In this document: piece after piece, positions 16,465 to 29,776 of the stretch | Layout of the letters: every line of letters begins with the position of its first letter | Position numbering within the stretch: the stretch's first letter is position 1 | Source of the DNA: Gammaproteobacteria bacterium | GTDB taxonomy: Bacteria > Pseudomonadota > Gammaproteobacteria > Pseudomonadales > Halieaceae | DNA: 32,509 nucleotides | Direction of reading: 5' to 3' | Assembly (NCBI GenBank): GCA_030426545.1 | Contig: JAUHYL010000046.1 | Span: 1-32,509 of the forward strand | Program-made: the position numbers and the translations under genes | Notes under the pieces: model-generated | What the model was told of the DNA's origin: nothing | Databases searched by the model: none | What the model saw: only the letters and a program-made list of their open reading frames with translations

Positions 16465-16613
16465 AGTGGTGATCCCTTCTTATGCGTTGGCCGATCATAG
16501 GCGCTGCTTTGCGCAGCGTCCAGCGGGGTCCACCTCTGGGCAGGGCAGATTTGCCACCGTTGCCAGCAGGTAGATTCCCCGTTGCCGCACGGGTAATAGA
16601 TACGGCGTCGGGA

Positions 16614-16625
16614 GATAGCGCTATC
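16614..16625. promoter_or_regulatory. Palindrome upstream of the crotonase gene
   Basis: GATAGCGCTATC is a perfect 12-base palindrome centred about 47 bases before the crotonase start codon, in the divergent region shared with the DUF3604 gene. It could be a regulator site. The same region holds CGCTGC/GCAGCG near 16502-16519. No clear promoter boxes. Confidence 0.3.
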
Positions 16626-16666
16626 CTGTAGCGGTAGAGTGTGCTCAATGAAATGCGGGAGGAGTT

Positions 16667-17443
16667 ATGTCGAATGTCATTGTAGAGAAAGAGGGTAGGA
16701 CGCTGGTGGTTACCATTGACCGTCCGCAGGTGCGCAACGCGGTCGACGGAGAGACGGCGACGCAGTTGGCCCAGGCGTTTCGCGACTTTGACAGTAATGA
16801 TGATTGTGATGTCGCCGTACTGTACGGCGCCAACGGCGTCTTCTGCGCGGGGGCGGACCTCAAGGCGGTGGCCGCTGAATCGGGCAGCAACCGCCTCACA
16901 CCCGATGGCGACGGCCCCATGGGTCCCTCGCGTATGCAGCTGGGTAAACCGGTCATCGCGGCGGTCGCTGGGCCCGCCGTGGCCGGGGGGTTGGAGCTTG
17001 CCTGCTGGTGCGATCTGCGTGTGGCAGAGCGCAGTGCGGTGTTTGGTGTGTATTGCCGCCGCTGGGGGGTGCCGCTGATCGATGGCGGTACCATTCGTCT
17101 GCCACGTTTGATCGGCCACAGTCGCGCGATGGATATGATCCTCACCGGGCGTGCGGTCGGCGCCGAGGAAGCCCTGCACATCGGGCTGGTCAATCGCCTG
17201 GTGGAGGATGGTGAGGCGCTTGGCGCGGCGCTGGAACTGGCGGCTACGTTGAGTCGCTTTCCGCAGAAGTGCCTGCGCTCGGATCGACTCAGCGCCTGCG
17301 AACAGTGGGCCATGCCCTTGGACGATGCGCTGGCCAGTGAATATCGGCGTGGCGTGGAAGTGATTGCCTCCAGGGAAACGGTGGAGGGGGCAATGCGCTT
17401 TGCGTCAGGGAAGGGGCGGCACGGAGCGTTTGATGAGTTTTAA
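16667..17443 (+). CDS. Enoyl-CoA hydratase/isomerase (crotonase) family protein
   Basis: This 258-residue crotonase has the oxyanion-hole segments FCAGADLKA (59-67) and AVAGPAVAGGLELA (99-112). Glu110 matches catalytic Glu144 of rat enoyl-CoA hydratase. The second glutamate, Glu164 of the rat enzyme, aligns without gaps with Cys130 in FGVYCRRWGVPLIDGG, so a classical syn-hydratase reaction is doubtful. The CRRWGVPLxDGGT pattern belongs to a common subfamily usually labelled enoyl-CoA hydratase. It should still act on an acyl-CoA thioester. ATG 16667 has GGAGGAG just upstream, one of the best ribosome sites in the window. It is convergent with the DUF2244 gene, 24 bases apart. Confidence 0.88.
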   Translation: MSNVIVEKEGRTLVVTIDRPQVRNAVDGETATQLAQAFRDFDSNDDCDVAVLYGANGVFCAGADLKAVAAESGSNRLTPDGDGPMGPSRMQLGKPVIAAVAGPAVAGGLELACWCDLRVAERSAVFGVYCRRWGVPLIDGGTIRLPRLIGHSRAMDMILTGRAVGAEEALHIGLVNRLVEDGEALGAALELAATLSRFPQKCLRSDRLSACEQWAMPLDDALASEYRRGVEVIASRETVEGAMRFASGKGRHGAFDEF

Positions 17444-17467
17444 TGCGCAGCAATGCCCCGGGACGCG

Positions 17468-17971
17468 TTAAACGCGCACGTGGGTAAGTCTGTCCTGTGC
17501 GCCTACGCGAATCTCCTGGCGCAGTAGTTCAATCAGCGCCAGCGTGTCGCTGCGTCCGAGAAACTCCCCCAGCGAGACACTGTCACGTCGATCGTGCAGC
17601 GTCACTGCCGGACTCTCCCAGGGATGCGCTTCGGGCACGATACTCAGCCCTGTGGCGCGCTTCTGGAAGCGCCAACTCTGCAGCGGACAGCGAAATCCTT
17701 TGTCCACCGTGACGGTATCGCCGTCCAGCGTAATGACCTGGCGGTACTGCAGTTTGCGATTGACCAGGTAGAGCGCGACGGCGAGCGCTGTCATCTCCAG
17801 CCCGGCCAGCGGCAGGATAGGCCAGGCGCCGGCAAGAGCGAACAGGATGGCCGCTCCCAGTGAGGGCACCGCCAGCGCGAGCAGAACCAGCTGGTTGTCG
17901 CGCCAGGTAGCGGACTGATCTGGCCGCGCCACGATCATTAATCGGGTTCCACTGCGTTCGCTGCTGACCAC
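17468..17971 (-). CDS. DUF2244-domain integral membrane protein
   Basis: This 167-residue protein has two close membrane segments (about 28-47 and 50-68: LVLLALAVPSLGAAILFAL and WPILPLAGLEMTALAVALY). A soluble C-terminal domain follows, with VITLDGDTVTVDKG and SLGEFLGRSDTLALIELLRQ, which fits DUF2244. The function of the family is unknown to me. The start is GTG at 17969-17971, with GAAGG eight bases upstream; a later ATG at 17936-17938 lacks a ribosome site. It is divergent from the sulfurtransferase gene. Confidence 0.8.
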   Translation of the reverse strand: MVSSERSGTRLMIVARPDQSATWRDNQLVLLALAVPSLGAAILFALAGAWPILPLAGLEMTALAVALYLVNRKLQYRQVITLDGDTVTVDKGFRCPLQSWRFQKRATGLSIVPEAHPWESPAVTLHDRRDSVSLGEFLGRSDTLALIELLRQEIRVGAQDRLTHVRV

Positions 17972-18045
17972 GATGTAACCTTCGCTTTGTCGTTCTTATA
18001 CAATGCAGTCTAGTCAAAAATTCCGCGGTCGCCTACTCTCACCGG

Positions 18046-18885
18046 GTGTTTAACGCGATGGGGAGTATGCCGCCAGTGCCTGACCGACACGAGCTGATCA
18101 TCGAGCCGGCGCAACTCCTGCGCGGCAGCTCCGCCGTGCTATTTGACTGTCGCTTCTCTCTCGTTGATCCCGCAGCGGGGCGGGCCCAGTACGAGGCCGG
18201 CCATGTTCCGGGCGCGCATTACCTGCACCTTGAAAACGATCTTTCGGCGCCGGCGGGACGGCATGGCGGGCGCCATCCGCTGCCGGATGCAGCAAGCTTC
18301 GTTGCCACCCTGGCGCGCTTTGGTGTCGACCGCGACACGGAGGTTATCGCTTACGACGCCTCACGTTTCGCGTTTGCCGCCCGCCTGTGGTGGCTGATGC
18401 GCAGCCTGGGTTACCAACCCCCGCGCCTGCTGAACGGCGGCCTGCCCGCGTTTATTGAGGCCGGTGGCCAACTGGAAACAGCGGTACCGGAGGCGAGCCC
18501 TTGTGCCGTACCCGAGGCGGGCGCCTACCGTGGCGTATGCGATATCGACGGCTTGCGGCAGGCGCAGTCGGCGGGCGCGGTGCTGGTGGATTCACGCGAG
18601 GCGGCGCGCTACCAGGGTATAGAGGAACCCATCGACCCCGTGGCGGGGCACATACCCGGCGCCCTCAACCACCCCTGGCAGGGGGTCAGCGCCGCGGACG
18701 GTAGCCTGCTGAACCTCGATGCACAGCGCGCCCACTGGGGCGATACTCTGGCGGCGGATGAACTGGTGGTTTACTGTGGTTCGGGCGTAACCGCCTGCGT
18801 CAACCTGTTCTCGCTGGCGCTACTGGGCAGGGGCGATGCCACGCTTTATGCCGGTAGCTGGAGTGACTGGTGTTCCTGGTTATAG
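18046..18885 (+). CDS. Two-domain sulfurtransferase (rhodanese / 3-mercaptopyruvate sulfurtransferase type)
   Basis: This protein of about 279 residues has two rhodanese modules. The N-terminal one (VLFDCRFSLVDPAAGRAQYEAGHVPGAHYLHLENDLS) is inactive, and the C-terminal one (VLVDSREAARYQG, VAGHIPGALNHPW) carries the catalytic cysteine in VVYCGSGVTACVN. The CGSGVTA loop is that of SseA and mercaptopyruvate sulfurtransferases rather than of thiosulfate rhodaneses, so sulfur transfer from 3-mercaptopyruvate is the best guess. The start is uncertain: GTG 18046, ATG 18058 and ATG 18067 are in frame and none has a good ribosome site. It is followed 60 bases later by the small DUF5062-like gene. Confidence 0.9.
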   Translation: MFNAMGSMPPVPDRHELIIEPAQLLRGSSAVLFDCRFSLVDPAAGRAQYEAGHVPGAHYLHLENDLSAPAGRHGGRHPLPDAASFVATLARFGVDRDTEVIAYDASRFAFAARLWWLMRSLGYQPPRLLNGGLPAFIEAGGQLETAVPEASPCAVPEAGAYRGVCDIDGLRQAQSAGAVLVDSREAARYQGIEEPIDPVAGHIPGALNHPWQGVSAADGSLLNLDAQRAHWGDTLAADELVVYCGSGVTACVNLFSLALLGRGDATLYAGSWSDWCSWL

Positions 18886-18945
18886 CGCCCGTCTGCGCGG
18901 TGGCTGCAGCGCTTGTCCGGCAACTGATACGGCTCGGGAGTTGAT

Positions 18946-19206
18946 ATGAAAAAAATTGCAAACGAGGCGGAACTGGTGGTACATGCACTCAAGGTTGGCG
19001 AGGCCTACGCGCGCAAACGCGGTGTTGGAAAATTCGAGGCCACGGATTCAGCCAAGCAGAAGATCACCTACCTCTATCGACTGCTGGTGCACGACAAGCT
19101 TATCCAGCCGCTGGCCAAAGGTCAGGAGAATGAGCCCAATATGCGCCACAAGCTCGCACTCTGGATGTCGCGGCAACTGCCGGAGGATCACCCGCTGCTG
19201 AAGTAG
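18946..19206 (+). CDS. Small DUF5062-like protein
   Basis: This 86-residue, probably helical, soluble protein contains AELVVHALKVGEAYARKRGV, ITYLYRLLVHDKLIQPLAKG and a C-terminal HKLALWMSRQLPEDHPL. By recall this matches the DUF5062 family of about 85 residues, known from Vibrio and other gammaproteobacteria, whose function is unknown. GGGAG lies upstream of ATG 18946. The gene faces rluA, with 74 bases between the two stop codons. Confidence 0.75.
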   Translation: MKKIANEAELVVHALKVGEAYARKRGVGKFEATDSAKQKITYLYRLLVHDKLIQPLAKGQENEPNMRHKLALWMSRQLPEDHPLLK

Positions 19207-19280
19207 GCATGACGGAGGGTCCGATGTCCCGTGCCTGGCCCTCGTGCGCCGCTGCTCACGCACCCGGGCGATGTCGTCCG

Positions 19281-19943
19281 CTAAAAGTCCGCCGCTGATT
19301 CGCCGCTTATCCATGCGCCACTGGTCGGGTGTTCAAATCCCAGCTCGGTCGCGTGCAGCAGCAAGCGGTCAGCCATTGCCAGCGCCGCCGCGTGGGCATA
19401 CATATCGCAACCGAGTATGGGGTGGCCGATCGTGCTGAGGTGTATGCGCAGTTGGTGTGATCGCCCGGTGACCGGTTGCAGCAACAGGCGAGTCCTGTCC
19501 GGCAGCCGCTGCAACACGGTGAAACGAGTCAGTGCGCTCTTGCCGCGGTCATGGCAGATTTTCTGCCGCGGTCGGTCAGCCCAGTCCGGGGCGATGGGCA
19601 GGTCGATCTCCCCGCTGTCCCGCTCCACCTTGCCGTAGACGATTGCGTGGTAGGACTTCTCCACGCGGCGCTGCTGGAACTGGCGGCTGATATGCGCATG
19701 ACTGGCCTTGTTTAGCGGGATGACCATGATCCCCGACGTGTCGAGGTCAAGGCGGTGCACGATACTGGCGTCGGGGTAGCGCTGCTGCAGTCGCGTGATC
19801 AGGCAGTCGCGGTTCAGCGGGTGTCGTCCGGGTATGGTGAGCAGCAGGTGCGGTTTGCGCACCAGCAGCAGGTCCTCGTCCTCGTACAGAATCTGAATGG
19901 CTTCCTGACTGTGGGGTACGAGGTAGGGTGGTGGTTGCTGCAT
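19281..19943 (-). CDS. rluA: RluA-type pseudouridine synthase
   Basis: This 220-residue protein has the RluA-family catalytic motif [13 protein letters not shown] (catalytic Asp in HRLD). Other stretches fit E. coli RluA closely: [51 protein letters not shown] and [11 protein letters not shown]. The length is also that of RluA (219), with no S4 domain. RluA makes pseudouridine at position 746 of 23S rRNA and 32 of several tRNAs. ATG 19941-19943 is the likely start, without a strong ribosome site. It is divergent from the methyltransferase gene, which begins 63 bases away. Confidence 0.9.
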   Translation of the reverse strand: MQQPPPYLVPHSQEAIQILYEDEDLLLVRKPHLLLTIPGRHPLNRDCLITRLQQRYPDASIVHRLDLDTSGIMVIPLNKASHAHISRQFQQRRVEKSYHAIVYGKVERDSGEIDLPIAPDWADRPRQKICHDRGKSALTRFTVLQRLPDRTRLLLQPVTGRSHQLRIHLSTIGHPILGCDMYAHAAALAMADRLLLHATELGFEHPTSGAWISGESAADF

Positions 19944-20006
19944 GGAAGCCCGGAATTTTATGCTAGTTTACCCGCCAGCGGAAAAAGGGGCAGGCAATGG
20001 CCGACG

Positions 20007-20663
20007 ATGGATGAAAGGGCACAAAGCTTACAGCAAGCACTACAGCGAATCATTCCCGGCGCCCGGTTAGAGCCGGTCAGCCTGTCCGCAGGTCGCGCAT
20101 TGCAACTGCTGCTGCTGAACAGCGACTACCCGCAGGGCGAGCTGGACCCGGAGGGTATGGCCCGCATCATGGACAACCCCCTGTACTGGGTGTTCTGCTG
20201 GGCCTCGGGGCTGGTGCTGGCGCGCAGATTGCTGTCGTCACCTGAACAGGTGGCGGGCAAACGTGTGCTGGATTTTGGTTGTGGCTCCGGCGTGGTGGCG
20301 ATTGCCGCCAAATTGGCGGGGGCGCGTGAGGTCATCGCCTGCGATATCGATGCGCAGGCGCTGGAAGCCACTGCAGTCAATGCCCACCTGAACCGGGTGG
20401 CGTTGACCCTGTGCGATGATTTTTACAATGTTGACGGTGAATTGGATCTGATTGTGGTTGCCGATGTGCTCTATGACCAGGGCAACTTTCCGTGGCTGCA
20501 GCGCTTTGTGCAGCGCGCGCCGCAGGTGTTGATCGCCGATTCCCGCGTGAAACACTTTGATTTCCCACCCTATCGCGAAGTCGGCCGGGAACCGGGTTGC
20601 ACGCTGCCCGACCTGGATGAATCCCCGGAGTTTCGCGACGTGCGACTTTACCAGGCTGGGTGA
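20007..20663 (+). CDS. Class I SAM-dependent methyltransferase, ETFB-lysine/PrmA-like
   Basis: This 218-residue protein has the segment [19 protein letters not shown] ahead of SAM motif [42 protein letters not shown] follows, then [13 protein letters not shown]. This order (a Trp-rich lead-in, then FGCGSG, then D-x-L-Y) is typical of protein-lysine methyltransferases such as the ETF-beta enzyme and of PrmA relatives; the target is unknown. The reading frame extends upstream to 19755 through rluA, but ATG 20007 is the first start outside it; AGGGGCAGG lies about 11 bases before. It is the first gene of the long + strand run that continues with accA. Confidence 0.78.
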   Translation: MDERAQSLQQALQRIIPGARLEPVSLSAGRALQLLLLNSDYPQGELDPEGMARIMDNPLYWVFCWASGLVLARRLLSSPEQVAGKRVLDFGCGSGVVAIAAKLAGAREVIACDIDAQALEATAVNAHLNRVALTLCDDFYNVDGELDLIVVADVLYDQGNFPWLQRFVQRAPQVLIADSRVKHFDFPPYREVGREPGCTLPDLDESPEFRDVRLYQAG

Positions 20664-20749
20664 GGTCGCTGTGTGGTCTGCCGCCGACCAATTCTGTACA
20701 CTTGCCTCACCGTTTGCCGCCATTCCTGCCGCGCTGAGATTGATCGACT

Positions 20750-21697
20750 ATGAACCCTAATTATCTTGATTTTGAACAGCCCATCGCCGAGTTGGAGGTG
20801 AAGATCGAGGAGTTGCAGCTGGTCGGTTCGGACAACGAGATCAATATCAGCGAGGAGATCGAAACGCTGCGCGAAAAGAGCGTCAAGCTCACGGAAAAGA
20901 TCTTCTCCAACCTCAGCGCCTGGGACATTGTCCGCGTGGCGCGTCACCCGCAGCGGCCCTACACCCTCGATTATCTTCCGCGCGTCTTCACCGAGTTCGA
21001 CGAACTGCACGGCGACAGGCGCTTCGGCGACGACAATGCCATCGTCGGTGGTATTGCGCGGCTGGAGGGCCGGCCCGTGATGGTGATCGGGCAGGAGAAG
21101 GGCCGGGCGGTGAAAGACAAGGTCATGCGCAACTTCGGCATGCCCAAGCCCGAGGGTTACCGCAAGGCGCTGCGGCTGATGGAAATGGCCGAGCGATTCA
21201 AGCTGCCGGTCATCACCCTGATCGACACGCCCGGAGCCTACCCGGGGATCGACTCTGAAGAGCGCGGAATCTCTGAATCCATCGCGCAGAATCTCGCGGT
21301 GATGTCGCGCCTGGCAACGCCGGTCATCTGCCTGGTCATCGGCGAGGGCAGCTCCGGCGGGGCACTGGGTATCGGCGTGGGCGACCACCTCGCGATGTTG
21401 CAGTACGCCACCTATTTCGTCATTTCTCCCGAGGGCTGCGCCAACATCATCTGGAAGAGCTCCGAACACGCGCCGGACGCCGCGGAGGCGATGGGGGTAA
21501 CGTCCTCGGTTCTGCAGGAGCTGGGTATCGTTGATGCCACCATTGACGAGCCCCTGGGTGGCGCCCATCGCGACGTCGACCTGATGGCCCGGCGCATTCG
21601 TGAACACCTCGTGGCACAGTTGGACAACCTGTCCCAATTGCCGCTGGAAGACCTGTTGGCCAAGCGCTACAAGCGCTTGATGTCCTACGGCAACTGA
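20750..21697 (+). CDS. accA: Acetyl-CoA carboxylase carboxyltransferase subunit alpha
   Basis: This 315-residue AccA starts [21 protein letters not shown] and contains [39 protein letters not shown] and [12 protein letters not shown]. All of these are hallmarks of the alpha carboxyltransferase subunit, and the length is nearly that of E. coli (319). With AccD it moves the carboxyl group from biotin to acetyl-CoA, the first step of fatty-acid synthesis. Its product should be cytosolic. It is followed 29 bases later by tilS, a common gammaproteobacterial order, but dnaE is not upstream as it is in E. coli. Confidence 0.98.
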   Translation: MNPNYLDFEQPIAELEVKIEELQLVGSDNEINISEEIETLREKSVKLTEKIFSNLSAWDIVRVARHPQRPYTLDYLPRVFTEFDELHGDRRFGDDNAIVGGIARLEGRPVMVIGQEKGRAVKDKVMRNFGMPKPEGYRKALRLMEMAERFKLPVITLIDTPGAYPGIDSEERGISESIAQNLAVMSRLATPVICLVIGEGSSGGALGIGVGDHLAMLQYATYFVISPEGCANIIWKSSEHAPDAAEAMGVTSSVLQELGIVDATIDEPLGGAHRDVDLMARRIREHLVAQLDNLSQLPLEDLLAKRYKRLMSYGN

Positions 21698-21726
21698 CAG
21701 GTCCACCGGGCCTGCGGACAGGCCTC

Positions 21727-23121
21727 ATGCCAGACGATAACGCACCCGAGAACGCCCCGAACGTGCCGTCAGCCGCCTGGCTCGATACTCAGCTGGACGA
21801 TTTTTTGCCGGCGTTTGCCGCCGCCCCTCGCTGGGTAGTGGGCTTCAGCGGTGGCATGGATTCCACAGTACTGCTGCAACTGCTGTGCGACTGGCGCAGC
21901 CGACACCCACAGGCGCCGCCGCTTGGCGCTGTTCACGTCAATCACCAGATGCAGCCCCCCGCCGAAGACTGGCAGGCGCGCTGCGCGGTATTTTGCCAGG
22001 CGCGCGATATTCCCTTGCAGATCTGCACGGTCAGTGTCGATGGGGCTGGCGAGGCGGCCGCCCGCCGCGCGCGCTACGCGGCTTTCGAAAAGGTGCTGGG
22101 TGCGGATGACGTGCTCTTTCTCGCCCATCACCTGGATGACCAGGTGGAAACGTTTTTCCTGCGCCTGCTGCGCGGTGCCGGCCTGGAGGGTCTGTCGGCC
22201 ATGCCCGCCAGCCGCCCGCTGGGCCACGCCGTGCTGGCGCGCCCGCTGCTCGCGGTAAGCAGGGAAGTGATTGCGGAGTATGCGCAGCGCCGCGCGCTAT
22301 CCTATGTTGACGACCCGAGTAACGCGGACACCGCGATAGACCGCAATTTTCTGCGCGCCCAGGTGCTGCCAATGCTGGCAACGCGATGGCCAGGCTACCG
22401 TGCAACCGTGACGCGCGCGGCTGGGCACATGGAGACGGCCGCGCGCGCGCTCGCCGGCAGTGCGGCGCAGCCGGCGCAGTGCACAAGCGTGACCGGGGAG
22501 CGTGGCCTTGCGCTGGCCGCATTGCCCGCTGAGCAACCGGAGCAGGCCGCGCGCACCCTGCGCGACTGGTTGCGCGGACGCCAGTTGCAGGCCCCCAGCC
22601 GGGCACTGCTGCAGGAATTCCTCCGCCAGTTGGGTGCGTCCGGCAGCGAGGCGGCACCGCAACTGCAAACGGGTGACTACACCCTGGTGCGCTTCGGCGA
22701 GGGCGTATTCCTGTTGCCCGATCTCGAAGACCTGTCCCCGAATTTGAGCCTGACGCTGCTGCCCGGTGAAGAGACGCGTGTGCCCGGCGTGGGTGTCTGC
22801 GGACTGCGGCGGGCGGCGGTCGGGGAAAGCGGGTTGCTGTTGCGCAGCGGTGATGTCCCCCAGGTGCGCTGGCGAGTCGGCGGTGAACGCTGCCGCCCGC
22901 AGGGCCGTGCCGGCAGTACCAGCCTGAAGAAATACCTGCAGGAAATCGCCATCCCGCCCTGGTGGCGTGACCGGGTGCCCTTGTTTTACCTGGAGGATGA
23001 GTTGTTGGCGATCGGTGACTTCACCCTGTGCCAATCGCGCCGACTGAGGACCGCTGAGGCGGCCGAGGCAGAGCCGCTGTGGCAGCCTGTCTGGCGGCGA
23101 GAAATCGTCGCGGTTGATTGA
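21727..23121 (+). CDS. tilS: tRNA(Ile)-lysidine synthase
   Basis: This 464-residue protein has the PP-loop ATP motif GFSGGMDSTVLL (about 39-50), HVNHQMQ, GEAAARRARYAAF and HHLDDQVETFFLRLLRGAG, typical of TilS. The C-terminal substrate-binding domain follows, with VGGERCRPQGR and LKKYLQEIAIPPWWRDRVPLFY. It converts C34 of the CAU-anticodon tRNA-Ile to lysidine so that it reads AUA. It is essential in most bacteria. The length is slightly above E. coli's (432). Confidence 0.97.
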   Translation: MPDDNAPENAPNVPSAAWLDTQLDDFLPAFAAAPRWVVGFSGGMDSTVLLQLLCDWRSRHPQAPPLGAVHVNHQMQPPAEDWQARCAVFCQARDIPLQICTVSVDGAGEAAARRARYAAFEKVLGADDVLFLAHHLDDQVETFFLRLLRGAGLEGLSAMPASRPLGHAVLARPLLAVSREVIAEYAQRRALSYVDDPSNADTAIDRNFLRAQVLPMLATRWPGYRATVTRAAGHMETAARALAGSAAQPAQCTSVTGERGLALAALPAEQPEQAARTLRDWLRGRQLQAPSRALLQEFLRQLGASGSEAAPQLQTGDYTLVRFGEGVFLLPDLEDLSPNLSLTLLPGEETRVPGVGVCGLRRAAVGESGLLLRSGDVPQVRWRVGGERCRPQGRAGSTSLKKYLQEIAIPPWWRDRVPLFYLEDELLAIGDFTLCQSRRLRTAEAAEAEPLWQPVWRREIVAVD

Positions 23122-23146
23122 GCTGGCTAACCCTTTCTGGTAACCT
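23118..23146 (+). promoter_or_regulatory. Possible sigma70-type promoter before pyrG
   Basis: TTGAGC (23118-23123), a 17-base spacer and TAACCT (23141-23146) lie at the end of tilS, before the 151-base gap to pyrG. The -35 box matches four of six bases of the consensus, the -10 box only three, so this is weak. The gap itself shows no terminator; a small GTGCTT/AAGCAT hairpin occurs near 23198-23214. Confidence 0.25.
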
Positions 23147-23263
23147 GATTTCCCATCTTTTTGCGGGACGTGCGCCGGTAAGTGTGCTCTGCGGAGTGCT
23201 TCTTTTAAGCATCCGGGAGAGTACGGTAGCGGGTTCTGTTTGCCCCGGCGAAACTTACAATAA

Positions 23264-25779
<2,516 letters not shown>

Positions 25780-25896
25780 AGGCGGTATGGTTGCCCCGGC
25801 GCACCCCTGTGCGTTTAACGGTGGCGGCGCCAGTTTACATCCCTGTCGACGAAAGCCGGCGACACAGACTGATAGTCAACAACGAACAACCTTTAG

Positions 25897-27201
<1,305 letters not shown>

Positions 27202-27214
27202 ACGGCTTTTAACG

Positions 27215-27511
27215 ATGCGCTGGCTGCTGGGTATTCTGGTGTTGCTGCTGGTGGTATTGCAGTACCGCCTGTGGTTTGCCGAGGGCAGTCTTGCAGAACG
27301 TCATCGCCTGCAGAAGCAGGCTGAAGAGCAGGCGCGCATCAACGAGGAACTGCTGGCGCGCAACGCCGTGCTGGAGCGCGAGGTACTGGAGCTGCAGAAC
27401 GGTAACGCCGGTGTCGAACAGCGCGCGCGCGAACAGCTCGGGCTGGTACGCGAGGGTGAGACCTACTTCCATGTTGCAGATGACCCGGACACGGCGGATG
27501 CCGAGCCATGA
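27215..27511 (+). CDS. ftsB: Cell division protein FtsB
   Basis: This 98-residue protein has a short cytosolic start, one membrane helix (WLLGILVLLLVVLQYRLWF, about 3-21) and a coiled coil rich in Glu, Arg and Leu (LAERHRLQKQAEEQARINEE, NAVLEREVLEL). The C-terminal EQRAREQLGLVREGETYF is typical of FtsB/DivIC. FtsB joins FtsL and FtsQ in the septal division complex. Position between eno and ispD is the standard one. ATG 27215 is the start because the frame upstream overlaps eno. Its stop overlaps the ispD start (ATGA). Confidence 0.95.
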   Translation: MRWLLGILVLLLVVLQYRLWFAEGSLAERHRLQKQAEEQARINEELLARNAVLEREVLELQNGNAGVEQRAREQLGLVREGETYFHVADDPDTADAEP

Positions 27512-28206
27512 GTAACCGTGCACGCTGTTGGGCCGTGGTGCCGGCGGCTGGCATCGGTCAGCGTATGGCCGGTGATGTTCCAAAGCAATATCGGCAGATT
27601 GCCGGCAGGTCGATACTGGAACACAGTTTGCGCGCACTGCTGGGCTGCGATCGTATCGAGGGTATCTGCGTTGCGCTGCATCCCCGGGACGAGCACGCGG
27701 CACAGATTGCGCTGCTCGCGGATGAAAGAATTATTACCACGCGGGGTGCCGCGGAGCGCAGTGGCTCGGTGCTTGCGGGGCTGAAGGCGTTGGCCGCTGC
27801 CGACGAGGATGACTGGGTGCTGGTGCACGATGCCGCACGCCCGTGCCTGCGCAGCGAAGATGTGACTCGTCTGATCGAGCAAGTGCTTGTTGCGCGCTGT
27901 GGTGGAATTCTCGCCCAGTCCGTGGTGGATACCGTGAAACGTGCCGATGCTGACGGCTGCGTTGTCGAAACCTTGAACAGACAGCGCCTGTGGCGTGCCC
28001 AGACACCGCAGATGTTCCGTCTGGGAGAACTGCGTGCCGCGCTCGAGGCGGCGGAGGCACAAATGACCGCGATCACCGATGAGGCCTCGGCCATGGAGCA
28101 GGCAGGTCACCCGGTACTCATCGTGCCCTGTGGGGGGCATAACCTGAAGGTGACGGTCCCTTCCGATTTGGCGCTCGCCGGGTTTTACCTCGGCGCCCAC
28201 GATTAA
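27508..28206 (+). CDS. ispD: 2-C-methyl-D-erythritol 4-phosphate cytidylyltransferase
   Basis: This 232-residue protein has the nucleotide-binding start [21 protein letters not shown], then [28 protein letters not shown] and [12 protein letters not shown], all IspD signatures. It makes CDP-methylerythritol in the MEP isoprenoid pathway. The start codon overlaps the ftsB stop by four bases, which implies translational coupling. It is not fused to IspF; the two are separate genes 19 bases apart. Confidence 0.97.
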   Translation: MSNRARCWAVVPAAGIGQRMAGDVPKQYRQIAGRSILEHSLRALLGCDRIEGICVALHPRDEHAAQIALLADERIITTRGAAERSGSVLAGLKALAAADEDDWVLVHDAARPCLRSEDVTRLIEQVLVARCGGILAQSVVDTVKRADADGCVVETLNRQRLWRAQTPQMFRLGELRAALEAAEAQMTAITDEASAMEQAGHPVLIVPCGGHNLKVTVPSDLALAGFYLGAHD

Positions 28207-28225
28207 CCTGCACAGAGCAATGCCA

Positions 28226-28702
28226 ATGCGAATAGGTCACGGCTACGATGTTCACCGCTTCGGCGAGGGTGAGCATATTGTACTGGGCGGTGTGACGATT
28301 GCGCACCGGCAAGGATTGATCGCGCACTCCGACGGAGATGTGTTGATACACGCCGTTTGCGATGCGCTGCTGGGCGCGATGGGTGAGGGCGATATTGGCC
28401 GACACTTTCCCGATACCGATGCTGCTAACGCGGGCATCGACAGCCGAATTCTGTTGCGGCGGGTACAGGCGCTGGTAGCACAAGCCGGCTGGGACCTGGC
28501 TAACCTGGATGCCACGCTTATCGCGCAGGCGCCGCGGATGTCACCGCACATCGATGCCATGCGTGCCAATCTCGCTGCCGATCTGCAGGTGGCCAACAGC
28601 CAGGTCAATGTGAAGGCGACCACCACTGAGGGCCTCGGTTTCGCCGGGCGCGAGGAAGGCATCGCTGCCCATGCCGTTGTTTTGTTGCAAGCGGCCGGTT
28701 GA
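28226..28702 (+). CDS. ispF: 2-C-methyl-D-erythritol 2,4-cyclodiphosphate synthase
   Basis: This 158-residue protein begins [12 protein letters not shown], like E. coli IspF, and shows the metal ligands D and H in GYDVH, then [29 protein letters not shown], and the C-terminal [19 protein letters not shown]. It cyclises the CDP intermediate in the MEP pathway. ATG 28226 is preferred over ATG 28220, two codons earlier, because AGAG lies nine bases before it and the protein then starts as in E. coli. Its stop overlaps the truD start by one base (TGATG). Confidence 0.97.
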   Translation: MRIGHGYDVHRFGEGEHIVLGGVTIAHRQGLIAHSDGDVLIHAVCDALLGAMGEGDIGRHFPDTDAANAGIDSRILLRRVQALVAQAGWDLANLDATLIAQAPRMSPHIDAMRANLAADLQVANSQVNVKATTTEGLGFAGREEGIAAHAVVLLQAAG

Positions 28703-29760
28703 TGCGCCCCGCCTGGCCCGCGGCGGGCGGTGAGCCGCCGGCGAGCGCGCTGATCCGCTGCCAGCCCGAGGATTTCTTCGTTGAGGAACTGGCAGGCTTT
28801 GAGCCCAGCGGGGATGGCGAACACGCTTACCTGTATATCGAAAAACGCGAACTCAATTCTGTTGACGTGGTGAGCCGGCTGGCCGAACTGGCGCAGGTGC
28901 CGCAGCGCGACATCGGCTTCGCGGGTATGAAAGATCGTCGCGCGGTCACGCGGCAGTGGTTCAGCGTGGGGCTGGCGGGGAGAGCAGAGCCCGGCTGGCA
29001 GCAGTTGGAGGCGTCCGGTGAGATCGCGGTGCTTGCCGTGGCGAGACACCGCCGCAAGCTGCGCCGCGGCAGTCATGCGGGCAACCGGTTTCGTATCGTG
29101 TTGCGAGACGTGCAGGGGGATCGCGCCGAATTGCAGCAGCGACTGGAAAGCCTGCGCACCACCGGTGCGCCGAATTATTTCGGTGAACAGCGCTTCGGCC
29201 GCGACGGCTCGACACTGGCGGCGGCCCAACGTTGGTCGCAGCGCGGCGGCAGGGTGTCGCGTCGTCAGCGCGGCCTGTACCTCTCTGCATTGCGTGCGTT
29301 TCTATTTAATGAACTGCTGGCGCCGCGTGTGATTGACGCGAACTGGACGGCGCTGGAGGCGCCGGGTATCTGCATGCTGGCAGGCAGCAACAGCTACTTT
29401 TCCTGCGAGGCGGTGGACGAGAAATTGTGCGCCCGTCTTGCCAGCGGGGATGTCCATCCCGGGCTTCCTCTCTGGGGTCGGGCGAGTCGCGACGACTCCG
29501 CACCACTGGTGCAGCGCTACAAGCAAAGCCTTGGCGAAAACGACTGGATTGGCGAGTTTCTTGTCGGCCAGGGACTGGACATGGCGTGGCGTGCCACGCG
29601 GCTGCTGCCGGATGACTTTTGCTGGCAGTTTTGTGATGATGGCCGCCTGCAAATTGACTTCGCTCTGGGTGCCGGCAGCTATGCCACTGCGCTGTTGGCG
29701 GAATGTGTGCGCTGTAAGGACGGGAGCAGAATGAGTGGTAACGGCAGTGAACAGGGCTGA
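28702..29760 (+). CDS. truD: tRNA pseudouridine(13) synthase
   Basis: This 352-residue TruD shows [24 protein letters not shown], the catalytic aspartate in [29 protein letters not shown], and [15 protein letters not shown], all typical of the family. It makes pseudouridine at position 13 of tRNA-Glu. The length is like that of E. coli (349). The start ATG 28702 overlaps the ispF stop. In most gammaproteobacteria surE follows; here the next gene, 16 bases on, is pcm. Confidence 0.96.
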   Translation: MRPAWPAAGGEPPASALIRCQPEDFFVEELAGFEPSGDGEHAYLYIEKRELNSVDVVSRLAELAQVPQRDIGFAGMKDRRAVTRQWFSVGLAGRAEPGWQQLEASGEIAVLAVARHRRKLRRGSHAGNRFRIVLRDVQGDRAELQQRLESLRTTGAPNYFGEQRFGRDGSTLAAAQRWSQRGGRVSRRQRGLYLSALRAFLFNELLAPRVIDANWTALEAPGICMLAGSNSYFSCEAVDEKLCARLASGDVHPGLPLWGRASRDDSAPLVQRYKQSLGENDWIGEFLVGQGLDMAWRATRLLPDDFCWQFCDDGRLQIDFALGAGSYATALLAECVRCKDGSRMSGNGSEQG

Positions 29761-29776
29761 TCTCAGCGGAAGCGGA

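Noticed and set aside
16373-17179. Minus-strand frame of 268 codons across the crotonase and the DUF3604 start
   Set aside because: It overlaps two well-supported genes and no family is visible.
20648-21706. 352-codon minus-strand frame opposite accA
   Set aside because: accA is unmistakable on the + strand; the shadow has no domain.
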